Shown piece after piece: positions 49,495-62,012 of a stretch of 64,000 nt of DNA. Position 1 is the stretch's first letter. Each line of letters starts with the position of its first letter. The translations under genes were made by a program, and so were the position numbers. Origin of the DNA: Pholis gunnellus (lineage: Eukaryota; Chordata; Actinopteri; Perciformes; Pholidae); contig OU342806.1 in assembly GCA_910591455.2 (NCBI GenBank), positions 24,520,922-24,584,921 on the forward strand, written 5' to 3'. The notes under the pieces are model-generated. The model was not told where the DNA came from. It ran no database searches and saw only the letters and a list, made by a program, of their open reading frames with translations.

Positions 49495-49625
49495 GTGGTG
49501 CTATTGTGCGATTCTATCAAAATCTGATCTGTTGATTAAATCAACTAATCGATTAGTCGACAAAATCAAAACAGTGTTAGTCGACTAAGAATTTCTTTAC
49601 TCGGGGAATGATTAGACGAGGAAGG
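49495..49625. mobile_element. fragment of a DNA repeat with ACTAATCGATTAGTCGAC
   Basis: The phrase CAACTAATCGATTAGTCGAC and a second TTAGTCGACTAAG nearby match a frequent fish hAT-like non-autonomous repeat end. Only one end is visible. Confidence 0.5.
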
Positions 49626-51469
49626 ATAGTGGCAATAAGGAAGTAATGATGTCCACTCAGCCGCGACACGAGGTGCTGCGTTTGCCAATCAAAAACATGC
49701 CAGCTCACATTCCCTGTAGATCATTCGATAAGTCAACAGAGTATTTCTGCTGTTTGAGATCAAAAACGATTGCTGCCATGATAACTCATAAACTCCTGTC
49801 TCAGAGTATTGTAAAGCACTTAAAACATAAGATATGAAATGATGTGTTTCAGCGTAACACTGGTTTATCTATGAGAGGAGCAGCTAATCGGTCACCTGGT
49901 GAACTGCCTGGCTGGCTTAGATCTCTACATATTTCCTGCCCGCCATCACACATTTGTTTTTAAGATCCCGCTCTAAGATTTTAATATCGCTTCCTGTCCT
50001 CGGCTCTGAGTCTGGCACTGGGATCGGAAGAAAAAACACAAAGAGTGCGTGCTCATGCTAAAACCCCTTCAAGTGTGCTGCACTGCAATCTGCGCCCAAC
50101 CAGCCCCACTAATATGCAGCGTAGGCCTGTCTGAGCACATCATATCTGTTGTGGGGGAGTTTACAAGGAGGCCCGGATGAGTGTCAAAATAGTGCGCTCA
50201 TCAAAGCGCCGGGGCAGCGGCGCCGCTTCGGTGGAGGCTACTGCAGCCGTGACCGCTCCGACCTCTAATTCACACCGAGCCCCGCCGCCTTTCTAGTAAT
50301 CGAACCCACTGTGTCTTATTTTGTACATTCAGTATGTGCCAACAACTGTGGACTCCACAACTCAAGTCCATCACTGGATGATAATAGAGGGAGAATAATT
50401 GGAGCACAGTCTGATGTGTCTACTGTGTCCTATCTGAATGCTTTGTATCCATTTGTATTCACCACCTTCAGACAGAGATCGGTAGTTTTGGCAAACTGTT
50501 TGTAGCCGGTTTTATTAAAATTAGCAATCATATTCTGTTGATATGCAAATGATCAAAAAAAAGAAAAGATTGCAAGCAACAAAGTCAACAAAGACAGCTT
50601 TTCCAGACACGGTAGTTTATTGTCTTCCCCTGTTACACGTAGTCAAACGTGTCTCAGTGATCGTGCATCACGCAGTTCCTGATTTAGAGACTCAAAAAAA
50701 AAATACAAAGAAGCCAAATCAACACTGTTTGGTTTGGTCTTTTAGTATTTCATCGTGACGGCCGCCCCAAACGTTTTCACCATGTAGTGGAGGAGAAAAG
50801 TACACAACGAGTGCTGATGTGCTTCAGCACTTATCCACCGTACGACCCCATGAAGTAACCAAGTAACAGTTTAGTTTTGCATTAATAAGCCGGGACGTTT
50901 TTGTACCAATTAATCTCTAATGCACTACCTCCATTAAAACCTTGTCGTGATCTGACTCAGTGCGGTGTGATGAGATCTGAGTTGAAATTAAAAAGCTCCT
51001 CCTGTCTGAATCATCACCACGCTGCGCAGTGATAATGTGCAGCATCCTAAATAAAATATTGAAAGCCTCAGCCCCGTACACTTTTCCACCGCGATAAACC
51101 TGCATCAAGATGGATGTGTGTGTGTGTGTTTTAGGGAGGATGGGAGTGGGGGTGCGCTTTAAGTGAGGAGGGAGAGCTACTCAACTGTCACAAGGCTGCC
51201 TTCTGGCGGTGCCAGAACTTCTGGGACCAGAGATGTGTAACTCACTTACAGTCACGGTTCCACCTCAATTAACAGTCAGGGCAGCGAAGCGCACTCAAGC
51301 CGTCTCTTTGTTTGTGTCCATGTTGGAGACTCAAGTGCGCATTTGTTAATGCTGTCTAGAAATAAAAAATGACGTGAACAAGGCTGTTGAGCTTCTTGGG
51401 TGGCCGTGAGGAAAAGAGGGTCGTGACCCTGAGACATAGGAACCTCACAGTTCACGTGTGAAGCGTCAG

Positions 51470-51845
51470 ACTCTGGAGCCCTGCATGTGTTGTTATGGTT
51501 TTCGGACTGTCCGTCTGTCCGTTCCCTTTCTTGTGACCCAGATATCTCAGGAACGCCTTAAGCTAATTTCTTCAGATTTGGCTCAAACTTCCTCTTGGAT
51601 TTAAGGATGAACTGATGAGAATCGTGACCTCACGTTTGTCCCCTTCTCGTGAGCGTAGTAGCTCAGGAGCTTCTTGAGCCAATTTATTCAAATTTTGCAA
51701 AAACTCAAGAATTTACATGCTAATGATCATTTCACACAAATGTCTTCAAGGATAAAATGATGAAGGCATGATATTTTGGACAGACATAAACTACAGCTTG
51801 ACTGCTTGGCAGGGTCATACGATGGCGCGGTAATTGTAGTTTGGT
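51470..51845 (+). mobile_element. dispersed teleost repeat (ATATCTCAGGAACGCCTTAA)
   Basis: CAGATATCTCAGGAACGCCT, ACTCAAGAATTTACATGCTA, GGATAAAATGATGAAGGCAT and ACTACAGCTTGACTGCTTGG follow in the order I remember for a widespread percomorph repeat. Possibly a retroposon tail. No coding is seen, and the edges are approximate. Confidence 0.65.
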
Positions 51846-52689
51846 TTGTAACGTAACGATTGAGACTAGAGGTCTTCACGCGGTGACCAGTATTTGAAAC
51901 CTAACCTTGGACTTGACTTAGGTGTGGTTGTGGTTGGGTATGGGTCCAGTTCCATCCCTGCAGGTCTCATAACTGTGTGTCAGTTTGCCTTTTTTGACCA
52001 AATACTTCTAGAAACATCAGCAGACGAGCTTTAGCATCGCACGAGTTGGTCCTGTTTGTGTTTTTTACTCGATGTCAAATAGCTGGAAGTCTGCGAGATA
52101 GGTTGTCATGTCCACACGAAACAAACGGGCATTATTGAAGCCTGCTGACAGTTTAGCTGAAGCCAAGCGCCGGAAATGCTGCTGAGATGGATCCTTCCAC
52201 ACGAGTGCCCCGAGGAGACCCTCGCTTCACACTGCGCCAGTCAAAGCCGTGCCGTGACACTCCCGTCTCTCAGCAGGCGGAGCATTGCGGATGGCACTCG
52301 CTGTCACAACTCGGCAGAATGATAGGCCCTCACCGCTCGCTCCCGAGCCTCCCCGCTGATAACGGCGTCTGGTGAGCGGTCGTGGAGAACGCAGACAGCG
52401 GACCACCCTGGTGGTGTCTCTGCTCCCTGAGAGTGGGGTAGGCTTGGTGACCTTTCTGCGGGGTTCAAACTCCGAAAGCACCTCGAGGGATGGCCTCCCC
52501 ATTTCAGATTCAGGCCTCCAGGAGCACACTTCTCTCCATGTGAGGGGTTCAGAAGTGATTTTGTACATATACGTAGATAAATATTCAATGTACAAAGTAA
52601 CGGGTCCAAGTTGTATTCAAATGTAAGTAATAAGAACACCTGTCACCGTAGATAAGAACAATCGATAGTCAATACAACTGATTAATGAA

Positions 52690-52806
52690 TAGTTTTGGGA
52701 AATACACTGGATTTCTTTCCAAGAGTTAGATGAAGACATTGACATTATTCTCATATCTGTTGGTTAAATATGTGGCTAAGCTGATTAGCTTAGCTTAGCA
52801 TAGCAA
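52690..52806 (+). mobile_element. dispersed teleost repeat (TTTGGGAAATACACTGGATT)
   Basis: AGTTTTGGGAAATACACTGG, then AAGAGTTAGATGAAGACATT and a terminal TTAGCTTAGCTTAGCATAGC are characteristic of a very common perciform repeat with GCTTAGCTTAGCATA at its end. Confidence 0.7.
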
Positions 52807-52874
52807 AACGTCCTCTGGGCTTTTGGGAAATGGTGTTCATTAAAGGTCATTTAAAAACGGATTGAATAAGTGAC

Positions 52875-52980
52875 TTTAAAGGTTTAGCTTACCGTAAAGT
52901 AAATATAAACTGTATGTAGTACTCACCTCTTTAGGCTGTGTATGGTCCCAGCAGGTTTTCTATTGAAGGGTTTAACGGCG
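52875..52980 (+). repeat. dispersed repeat, copy 1
   Basis: Shares TTAAAGG, AAACTGTATGTAGTACTCAC and GGTTTTCTATTGAAGGG spacing with the segment at 53246-53349 in the same orientation, 371 bp further on. Both are likely copies of one interspersed element. Confidence 0.55.
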
Positions 52981-53245
52981 TGCCCGTAATATTGAAGCAT
53001 ATTGGTGTGTACGAATGCGTGCGAGGGAAATGCTTTGTAGATATAGTTGTGTTTTCCATGAGTCTGAGGAATTCTAAGTATTTGGGCATTTTTCTTACAT
53101 TTTAAAACCCTCATTCACAATAACAATATAGAATATAATGTAATATTATGCAAATCACAAAAACATCCGCCTTGGAACATAACCTTGCTCAACAGTATGC
53201 TCACTTCATACTGTCCGCCTGTACATGGATGGTACATTCGATCCA

Positions 53246-53349
53246 TTAAAGGGAATAGTTCACTCAAAAGGATCGAAACTGTCTGTAGTATTCACCTCCC
53301 TGGACTCTCTATAGTCCTAGAAAAAGTTTTCGATTGAGCGGCGTTTGGG
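53246..53349 (+). repeat. dispersed repeat, copy 2
   Basis: TTAAAGGGAATAGTTCACTC followed by AAACTGTCTGTAGTATTCAC and AGTTTTCGATTGAGCGG parallels copy 1. The opening GGGAATAGTTCACTC is typical of fish interspersed repeats. Confidence 0.55.
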
Positions 53350-54508
53350 GAGACCAGCGAGCCAAAAAATCTAAGCAAACAGACTTCGATGGAGTCCGAA
53401 AGAAAGACGGCAACTAAGGTTTTCATTTCTGAAACACAACGGCTTCAATTCAACTCTCTGTATTTAGCACTCTAAGTGTGTAATGCTGAATGATTACGGT
53501 AAGTTCTCCTGTGCAATATGTTTTGAGGAAATATCTTACTATACTTGTTAAACTTTAAAAAGCCACCACTCATCCACTGTGGCCATACTGTTTCCATGTT
53601 GCTGTCCTGCTATATGAAGGACCTTCACACGGTTTGGAGGTCTCGACACTGAGACACTTTGACTTCAGCCTCTGTTGAGGCGGAATTACATTTGCATCCA
53701 TCGGGAACACGCATGACAAGGTGCATGTAGGGACGCATTACATTCTATTCATCAGCGCTGGTTTGTCATATGGTTTCTAGTGCACAAAAAGGTCAGTCAT
53801 GAGGAAAACGAGTGGTCAGCCACTGCTAAGCTAAAGTAAAAACCTGGTTCAGTTGGCTGAGGAATGTCGGCTTCAACTGTTTCCAGCTTCCGCCGCAGTC
53901 ACAGGTCAACCGGCTTCTTTTATTCCTTTCTAAAAGGTCAAAGCCAAAGGCGGCTATTCTTTTCGCCGTGGATACTTTACCTCTTCGGGGCTCTGATGCC
54001 ACTGATGTGTTTGTGCGTCGCCGCTGCTTATCTCTGCGAGCTGCATCCAGACGACGACACTGCGGCTCCGTGTCGGCGGTGTTTAACTTTTTCCCCTCCC
54101 TGTTTTGCTTCGCATGCTGCTATTCTCTCCTGATTGCTTTGTCGCTGCGCGGAGCAGAGATGTTGGCACAGCGCCGGTGGCAACCGGCGACCTTAAGGTC
54201 AATCTGGCAGCAGGTTCCGAGTTTTTGACAGGGGCAGCCAACTGTGGAGAGGGGAGCATGCCTTTGGGGCGCTCATCGTGTTCTGTCAATGTTTGTTAGT
54301 CAAATAAACTGCGTGGTATCCCCCCTTTGTCTTTTATTAACAGGCTGAACCAATGACAAAGTTAGTTTGAGCCAGGGAGGCTCTGACAGTCAATATAAAC
54401 TGCCTCTTTACATCATGAAGTCCCTGGTAACAATGCTAAAAGGCCTACCATCAACTGCTGTCATAGCACATTATCCGTCTTCCCAATAACATGTGCGAGC
54501 TTACAGCG

Positions 54509-54533
54509 CACACACACACACACACACACACAC
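54509..54533. repeat. (CA)n microsatellite
   Basis: Twelve CA units. Confidence 0.95.
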
Positions 54534-57379
54534 TCGCACTCACTCGCAGCCTCTGAAAGAACAGTTTTGGTTTCCCGTCTCCGGGATTGATGATATCGAC
54601 ACACTGTAAGCGAACGGGCGAGCAGCGTTTCTGCTCCCGAAGCAGGACGGGTCACAAGTGCAGAGCAAAGAAACCAACCCTCATTACAGGGATGAGTCAG
54701 AGACGTGTGCGGTGAGAGACTGGCCTGCAGTACTGCAGGAGGTGAATGAAACAATTAGTTTCTGCTGCGTGAGCGCCACAAAACACACATTTCCCCTTTT
54801 TTTGTAAAGATAGCCTGCAGAAGTGCCACGATCGCTGACTCTCGGGGACTTATTTTCTTCACACAGTAGCCCAGAAAAAGATTTTTGTAGTTTCATCAGT
54901 GAGTAATACGCCCTACTTTTATATCATTTTTTTTTTTTGTTGGGGGGGGGTTACATAACTGAATTTGTTGAACTCTGACTTCATGTTCGACTTTGTCGTC
55001 TTCGGGTTGTCTTGGAGTGCGCATGTCATGTTCTGTACATATGACTGCTGACTCATTCGTGTTCATATCGCTCCCTGTTCTTTAAGTGCGTCTGTCATTT
55101 CTGTACAACACATGAAAAAAGGCTTTTTTTCTAAAGTGTGCAGGACCTTTCGATATGCCAAATGACATGACACCGTACTAATTCAGTCATGATGAACATT
55201 CATCATCATGGTGATGATGGTTTGTATTTGCTTGAAATAGAGCCAGAGCAGTAATTTGGCCCATTATAGCGGCGACAAAAACATGATATGCTTTCAAATC
55301 CTTGTTGAAATATAGAAGTAAAGCAAAGAAAGGGATACGTATTGACTTTCTTTCTTTGTTTATGTGTGCATGTTTAAGATATAAATTATTGTCCGATAGA
55401 TTTATATTTTAAACTATCAAATATCAAAATCAGTATTGGCAAATATGAAATACATATCGATGGAAAAATCTTTATTGTGCATTAATGTTTCCCTTTTTAG
55501 TCGGTGCATGTAAATCAACTGTACGAACATCAGAAGCCACAGAACAAATATTAGAGCTGTGATATTATCAAGAGAAAACTACTTGGAGAGTTGGAAACAT
55601 TGCCTTTAAAAAAAAAAAAAAAAAATAGTAGTTTGGCTTGAAAACCCCCGTGAGTTCTCCTCCACAGCGGTGCCAGTAATCCTGAATCCAAACTGTTCTC
55701 ACATCCTCAGATAGTGTTTGATTTCACATTCTGTTACAGGCCGACTCTCGTGTGTAAAGTCTAGGATGTACTTTTGTGAACATTTTCACGTTTGCAGATT
55801 TGAAAGTAACGGATCCAAAGAAACAACTCAAGTCACATCCAGGTTAGACCAGACGCACCCGGACTAAGGAATGTTGCCCGTTGCAATATTATTTTTAATC
55901 AATGCGCCAGCTTTTCCACCTGAGCCAAGCATAAGAGAATATTGTAAAACTTTTAGATTTTTCTAACTCTCTCAAATTGCATAAAAATCGGTGGCTGGAA
56001 AGGCAGCTACAGATCGCAGCAGCAGAGCTGTTTCTGTATCTTCACAAGAAGGGATCAACTGGGACACTTGTTGTTGTTGATATTATTGTGAGTAGTTGCT
56101 TCGTTTACTATAAAGAATGCGTTTGAAACCAAAAGTAAAAGACTGAACGTGACCACTGTTTGATATAGTAACCAGCAGTAACACCAGCAGTCACAGTTGC
56201 AGTAGTTCAAGACAAATGTGACACAAGGCTCATGCATTCTAATGTGTATGGCGTGGGTGAAAAAATGTGTTTGAATATTCACTTGTGAAAGGCGAGGGTT
56301 GTCATGTAACTATCACTTGAAGGAGCAAAAGAAAAAAAGAGCCCGATATGCAGATATAAGATAGGCAGAGCGAAAGAGTTCCCAGTATGTGTAGAACACA
56401 CGTTTATCTGCAAACGGAGAGATAGTTCCAAACAGCTAGAGGTCTCGCCGTGTTCCACAGAGACATTGTTTAATCATATTTAATGTGCCTTATCTTGAAC
56501 TATTTTTAGGAGGAGGAAATTGATACCCTCAATTTGCGTGTCTGCATTGAGGCTGGCGGATTGTTCAACTATTGTGCGGAGACGAGATGACTGGAAGTGG
56601 AGGGGAGATTAGCGAACGCCTCGGCGGTGACTGGGAATTCTTCCGTGGTCATAGTGCGAGTGCTGCAACAGACGGACGCTTCTGTGTGAACGAGGAGCAG
56701 CAGAAAGTTGAGGGAAAATATATCCAAGGTCTTAGATGAGTCTGAAAAGATGCAGAACTTCTCCCTCTTTAGGGGTTTTCCCCAAGCTTGCTTTAACAAA
56801 AAAAAAGAAAAATCCCCCCCGCTCCTCCTCCTCCTACCCTTGTGGTTTGAAATGCAAAGTTAACAGTTTCACTCAGCCCCCTAAGGCTTGTATAGTCTCT
56901 CCTAATCTTTTTTAATGTGTCAAAAGGCTTTCTTGAGAGCCTCTGTGAAATTTCACACTTAAGTTGTTTGCAAAGTCAGTCTGAATTACAGTGTGGGGTG
57001 AGGGTTAACTTTCCTGAAGGCGTTGGGGAAAACTTTTTAAAAACTGTGCTGTGTTTGTGTATATGGGGGGGGGGGGGGGCACAGTATGATGCTGTATATA
57101 AGGTCGGACTTGTGGATTTCAAAACTGTGTTGGATCATACAAAAGGACCATTTAGAATGTATAATCTGTAATAATTCTATTGTATCGTTTATCGTCCCTC
57201 AGTGGAATCTTATTGCGCTGATTATTATCGTTTTACTAAATTGGCGCTGCAAATTGTAAAACTATCAAGATGAGTTATTTATTATTAAAATTGCAGTTTA
57301 CTTCATTTAACTGCAATTTGATCATATTTCATCTTTCATAATGGGCATTTTCCGCACTGTGCTCTATATTATGGAAACA

Positions 57380-57850
57380 CATATGGAGGTTTCTTGTTAT
57401 GACAAGAAACTGTTCTTGATGTATTGAGATACGTTAATGTAACGATGATTGTGTTTTATAAGGAGGTTTTGTGATTCAACAAAATAAAACGATTTACAAC
57501 TGAAGGAAAAGTAAAATGCGTTATTTGTTTTGTAGTAATTACCAGAAAATGTGTCCTAATGACATGAAAAATATCTATATATTATATATTATTATATGAT
57601 GAAATAAAAAACAATAAAAAATCACATAACAAGAAAGTGAGCAAATATTCTACTGTCTTTAAAACGTTTATTGTTTTAATGACGTACATTAATGTAATGA
57701 CGACTATGTAATAGCGAGATGGTGATATAACAAATGATGTGGATTTATATCAAGAAAAGTTTCTTTAAAAAATGATGTAGAAATAACAAGAAAATAGGTC
57801 CTCATGAAAAAATATCTTGTTCTATAGGAGGAAAAAGTCTGAGCAAAATA
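57380..57850. repeat. degenerate duplicated AT-rich repeat (AACAAGAAA phrases)
   Basis: Two stretches run in parallel. GTTAATGTAACGATGATTGT and CCAGAAAATGTGTCCTAATG with GAAAAATATCT in the first correspond to ATTAATGTAATGACGACTAT and CAAGAAAATAGGTCCTCATG with AAAAAATATCT in the second, about 270 bp later. They resemble a fish repeat built from CGTTATAACGAGAAA units, here strongly diverged. Confidence 0.55.
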
Positions 57851-58488
57851 TGTTTTGTCATAGTGGAAGCATCATGCTGCTATAATACATCCATCCATAT
57901 TAGGAGCAATTTACTGCAAGAGAAAGTATCACATCATTACATATTATCCACGTGCTACCTGTCAATCATGTCCTCTCAGACCACTCATTAACACCGTAGG
58001 GTCAAACTAAAATGATAACTTAGTTAATAACAGACATTTTTGTTCAGGTCCTATGCGTTTGATAAGTTCCATCGCCCTCAGAAAGGCGTGAATCCATTCT
58101 CTTAATGTAATTTGTGGAAAACGTACCATGACCGTGTAATTATTTGGAGGGGGCCGATTTGCATTTCCAGCGCTCTGCTCTGACTAAATGCTACTGTAGG
58201 TTCTAAGGCCTTACAGATAAATTAATAATCTAGAGTATTTAAAACCCATGAAACATTTAAATTAAGTAATTTCACTTCCTAAAGGGCATAGTGGAGAATT
58301 GTCTCCCCCCCCCCATACATATGCAGACAGACACACTTTTGAAATAAACATCAGCACTAATCACTGAGGCAGGGATCGGAGTGAGAGCAGAACATATTTT
58401 CTGGAGCTTTTTTAATGGTTCCTTAGGGGCTCCCCTCTGACTTCGATTAGATGGGATTTAGACCAAGTTGATGCATGCACCTTGTTTA

Positions 58489-58515
58489 CCCCCCCCCCCC
58501 CCCCCCCCCCCCCCC
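58489..58515. repeat. poly(C) tract, 27 C
   Basis: C-run preceded by CTTGTTTA and followed by seven A. Twenty bases downstream (58536-58549) is a perfect 14-bp palindrome TGTGTCGCGACACA. Confidence 0.9.
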
Positions 58516-59519
58516 AAAAAAACCGTGGAATTATTTGTGTCGCGACACATTATCAGGATGCACATTTTTACAGGCTACTTTTTCACTGATGGAATTACAA
58601 CGCGAGTGTGTGCCTTATTCAATTTGAGCGAGGGATTACAGCAGCATGTAGCAGCGCAGCAAAACACAGCTATTTGGGGCATTGCTGCGCAGCAGGCTTT
58701 GATCAACTTTTAAGGGAAATCGATTTGGAATTGTTGCTCTGCCCCAATTTAGAAGACATCTCATCAAACTGAACTGCAAAGGGTCTAAAAACTACTAGTG
58801 TTCATTTTGGTTCCCCTCGTGCTGCAAGTTTAGTAATTGACTCAGATTTTTGGCTTCAGGCAATAACCTAATAAGGCCATCCAAGGTTAATGACAGACCC
58901 TTTTTAGACTGGCTGAACGTCTGACACCGATATGTAGTGGTAGTGAAAAACAATTATTACTTACATGACAGACACTCGGGGCGGACGCCTCTGACATCCC
59001 AGTGAGATGCTGCTACTCTGTGAGTTCATCGGCTATGTGCTGTTATGGTTTGGGCCCGTGCCGCGCGATGTAACCGACCAGACGTTAGATCAAAACGCCA
59101 TGGCGAGAATCCCTGCAGTGGCTTGTGTTTTGCTGCTTTACGGCCACCTCTTCCCAGGAACACCAGCGCCGCAGATCTCTGTGATTTAACATCTGTCCCG
59201 TCCAAGGAGCTGGAGTCAGCACAAGTGTTGTGTGCCGTTGCCAGTCTGCTGTCATGGCATCCTGTGCCAAACAATTTATCCCCCTTCCCGTCCTGCTTTA
59301 TTAGCCATAGATTATAGGTGGCAGCGGATGGTGTGGAGCCTCTGCTGTCGAGGTAGCCTTGTAATTGACTCCAAGGAGGCAGGGTGGATAATCATTTGAG
59401 CGTAAACCACAGTATCGGTAGATGGCTGTTGAATACAATGTCCTGTTACAGGCTTTTTTGTTGTTGTTTTTTTTGCAATGCTAGCGGGGGGGACAATGTG
59501 GGTCTGTCTGTCAGTTCAC

Positions 59520-59716
59520 AACTTAGTTCCAGACTGAAATATCTCAACTCTCATTTGATAAATTTCCCCAAAAGTTTTTGCACCTTTCCATGCTCCCCAG
59601 AGGATGAACCCTATTGACTTTGGCGATCCCCTGACTTTTCATCTAGCTCTACCATGAGGTTGTGCTTTTAAGTGAAATGTCTCAATAACGTTTGGACAGA
59701 TTGCCATGAATTTAGC

Positions 59717-59766
<50 letters not shown>

Positions 59767-59935
59767 AACTTTGGTGAGTAGGGCCGTCATCAGCTCAAAA
59801 TGTCAAGATGTCCAATACTTTGGTTTATCACCAAATACCTGCAAAGCTAACGACATTCCCATCAGCCTCAGCTGTACTTTGTATTTATTGCTGATAAATG
59901 TTAGCATGCTAACATAAGACATTGAACAATGTCAA
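59520..59935 (+). mobile_element. dispersed teleost repeat containing a (CA)n tract
   Basis: AAATGTCTCAATAACGTTTG, CAATACTTTGGTTTATCACC, AAATACCTGCAAAGCTAACG and CATTCCCATCAGCCTCAGCT follow in the order of the repeat also seen at 10880-10995. The CA repeat at 59719-59764 (46 bp) has expanded within it. It ends about 130 bp before lpp coding exon 4. Confidence 0.7.
59719..59764. repeat. (CA)23 microsatellite
   Basis: Uninterrupted alternating CA. Confidence 0.97.
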
Positions 59936-60069
59936 ACCTTTGGACTGTAAATGTATTGTTCTTTGATTCGGTTTCCTTCGATGTCCATTTCCAGCCCATA
60001 CAGTGCAATGAGTTTTTCATTTAGCAGTTGTTTGTTTTAACCAGAGGCAAACTTTCTGCTGTTTTTCAG

Positions 60070-60663
60070 AACTCCGTATCCTCGGCAGCCTCCACCCCCA
60101 GCGCTCCAGTGACCGGTTACAAGCGCATGGTCATCCCAACCCAGCCGCCTCTGACTGCCACGAAGAAGTCTACGCCCAAACCTCAGGCACCCGGGGGGGT
60201 CTCGTCCATCCCCCCTTCTCCTGCCAGCCCTGTGGCCAAGGCTCAAAGCCACGCCGCTCCTCAGCCTGTACCAGCCTCCTACGCTACAGCCTCAACCCCG
60301 AGCCAGCCAACCTTCAACGTCCAGGTGAGATCGGCCCAGCCCGGCCCCCAGCATCAAGCCCCAATTGGCCACCACTTTGGCCAGCAGCCCATTCGCAGCC
60401 CTGCACAGGTGCAGTACATGCCTGCCCAGCCCAAAGGACCCGACTTTGCCTATGGACCACCACAGCCCGGCTTTTCCCAGATGGCTCCGGTCGGATACCA
60501 AGAACACCATCCAGGAGTACCCCAAGTAGGCGGCTTAATTCCCAGGAGACCTGAGCCGGCCCCCGTCCTGGCATACCAGCCTCCAGGCCCCAGAAAGACC
60601 TACATCACAGATGTACCACCAAGCCTGGTTCCTTACACTGCTGGACCAGCTATTCCGCCAAAG
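60070..60663 (+). CDS. lpp: lpp fourth coding exon, long proline-rich linker (residues 140-337)
   Basis: This 198-codon exon encodes the pre-LIM linker. Recognisable LPP blocks in order are PVTGYKRMVIPTQPPLTATK (residues about 152-171), PQPVPASYATASTPSQPTFN (about 203-222), then a Pro/Gln/Gly-rich stretch, and PGPRKTYITDVPPSL near the end. All have close mammalian LPP counterparts, while the middle part (Q-, H- and P-rich) is divergent and low in complexity. The acceptor is TGTTTTTCAG ending at 60069 and the donor is AAG|GTAAGA after 60663; both are in phase 0. The upstream open frame from 60028 is intron read-through and its Met is not a start. The next exon should begin the segment leading into LIM1, but no candidate for it or for any CxxC-rich LIM exon was seen up to 64000. 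Confidence 0.95.
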
Positions 60664-60792
60664 GTAAGAATGGTTTTCATCACACATACAATTTACTCCA
60701 TCAGTTGCCAGCATTTTTTTAACATAGCTAGAAAAAACAAATATATTTGTGATAATAAAACAATATTACTACAGTAGTGGATGAGGCCACAA

Positions 60793-61420
60793 TTAGTCCA
60801 CCCTTTTAGCCATCCATCCTTCCATCTACCATTTTCATATATTTTTTTCCACCTTTCATACTCTGGAATGGTGGCACTGGGCTAAGCAGACAAGCCAGGA
60901 CATCCGTTTCCCCAGCCACATCTCCCAGCTCCTACTGGAGAATCCCCAGGCGTTCACAGGGCAGCTGGGATATTTAATCCCTCCAGCGTGTTCTAGGTTT
61001 GCCCCGGGGCTTCTTCCCAATTAGATATCCCTGGAATACCTCCACAGGGAGGGATTTGCGAAGCTTCCTGATTGGTTGCTCGAACCACCTCAACCTGCTC
61101 TTGTCAAAACGAAAGCGTAGCAGTCTGTCCTCAAACCTCTTTGGGATATTTGAGCTCCTCTATCTCAAAAAGACTGAGCCCAGCACCCAGACACCATGGG
61201 AGGAAAACTAACTTGGGCCACCACTCGTATCCAAAACTCCTCCGTTCTTTTAGTCGCTACTCAATATCTACGAGAATAGTTGAGGGTTTGACGATGTAGG
61301 ACCATAAGGTAAATACAAAGCTTTGGTTTTCGCCATCACGATATCTGCATGACTGAAATCACTTCATCAATCCACCTGTTGACGAAGTGTTGACCCTCAT
61401 CTCTTGAGCCGGGGGGGTCA
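60793..61420. mobile_element. degenerate dispersed fish repeat (GCCCCGGGGCTTCTTCCCAA)
   Basis: The phrases TTTGCCCCGGGGCTTCTTCC, ATCCCTGGAATACCTCCACA, GCTCGAACCACCTCAACCTG and GGTAAATACAAAGCTTTGGT follow in an order I recall from an abundant teleost repeat, probably the 3' coding part of a non-LTR retrotransposon in reverse orientation. This copy is heavily mutated; the open frames of 60-75 codons across it are not functional. Family is uncertain. Confidence 0.6.
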
Positions 61421-61843
61421 CAGTATGCTTAAGAAAGTCATTTACCATCGGTTCTTTTTCTTCATGGCATCTTTTCAGTCATGTTGTATGCTATTTGATA
61501 AAGTAGAAGTGTGTGTGTGTGTGGTTTGAGTGTGTTTACGTGCACAGTACGCATACATATCTGCAGCATCAGATGGCAATTCAACAGGGAGCTGTTTTGA
61601 GCTGCTTGCCATCTTCCATTGAAATGCGCAGAATAAACAGTTGTTTTAACCTTTATGAATTTTTTAAAGATCTTCTCCGTTGGGGGTTTACACCATCTGA
61701 TTTCATTTGTCTCATAAACAGCAGCTCGTATTCATGTGTGCTGTGTATATCCACCCGCTGTGCATTGTAAATCTAAGCTCAATACTTTAAAGTTAATTTC
61801 TTTTTTCATTTAATTGTGTAAAGATGAAATTTGTATATATACA

Positions 61844-61969
<126 letters not shown>

Positions 61970-62012
61970 ATGCATGCATGCTACTGTGTAGTTATAACTA
62001 CTATGTGTGTGT

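Larger units (their letters stand above)
43246..60069 (+). other. lpp intron between coding exons 3 and 4 (16824 bp)
   Basis: A GT at 43246 and an AG at 60068-60069 bound the intron. It carries a nested repeat, an L1-like fragment and several teleost repeats, listed separately. Unique-looking blocks at 47490-47760 and 48020-48210 contain short AT-homeodomain-like cores. The 186-codon minus-strand open frame at 44782-45342 has no recognisable domain. The stretches 49630-51400, 53500-54500 and 55000-57300 show nothing I can name beyond simple tracts. Confidence 0.85.

Noticed and set aside
60028..60069. Met at 60028 as a start of a separate 249-residue protein
   Set aside because: The 14 codons before 60070 are intron; a strong AG acceptor and phase agreement place this as an internal lpp exon, and the frame after 60663 passes the GTAAGA donor.
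25373..60069. miR-28-type microRNA inside lpp introns
   Set aside because: Mammalian LPP hosts miR-28, but no matching seed with a hairpin was seen here, and that microRNA is understood to be mammalian.
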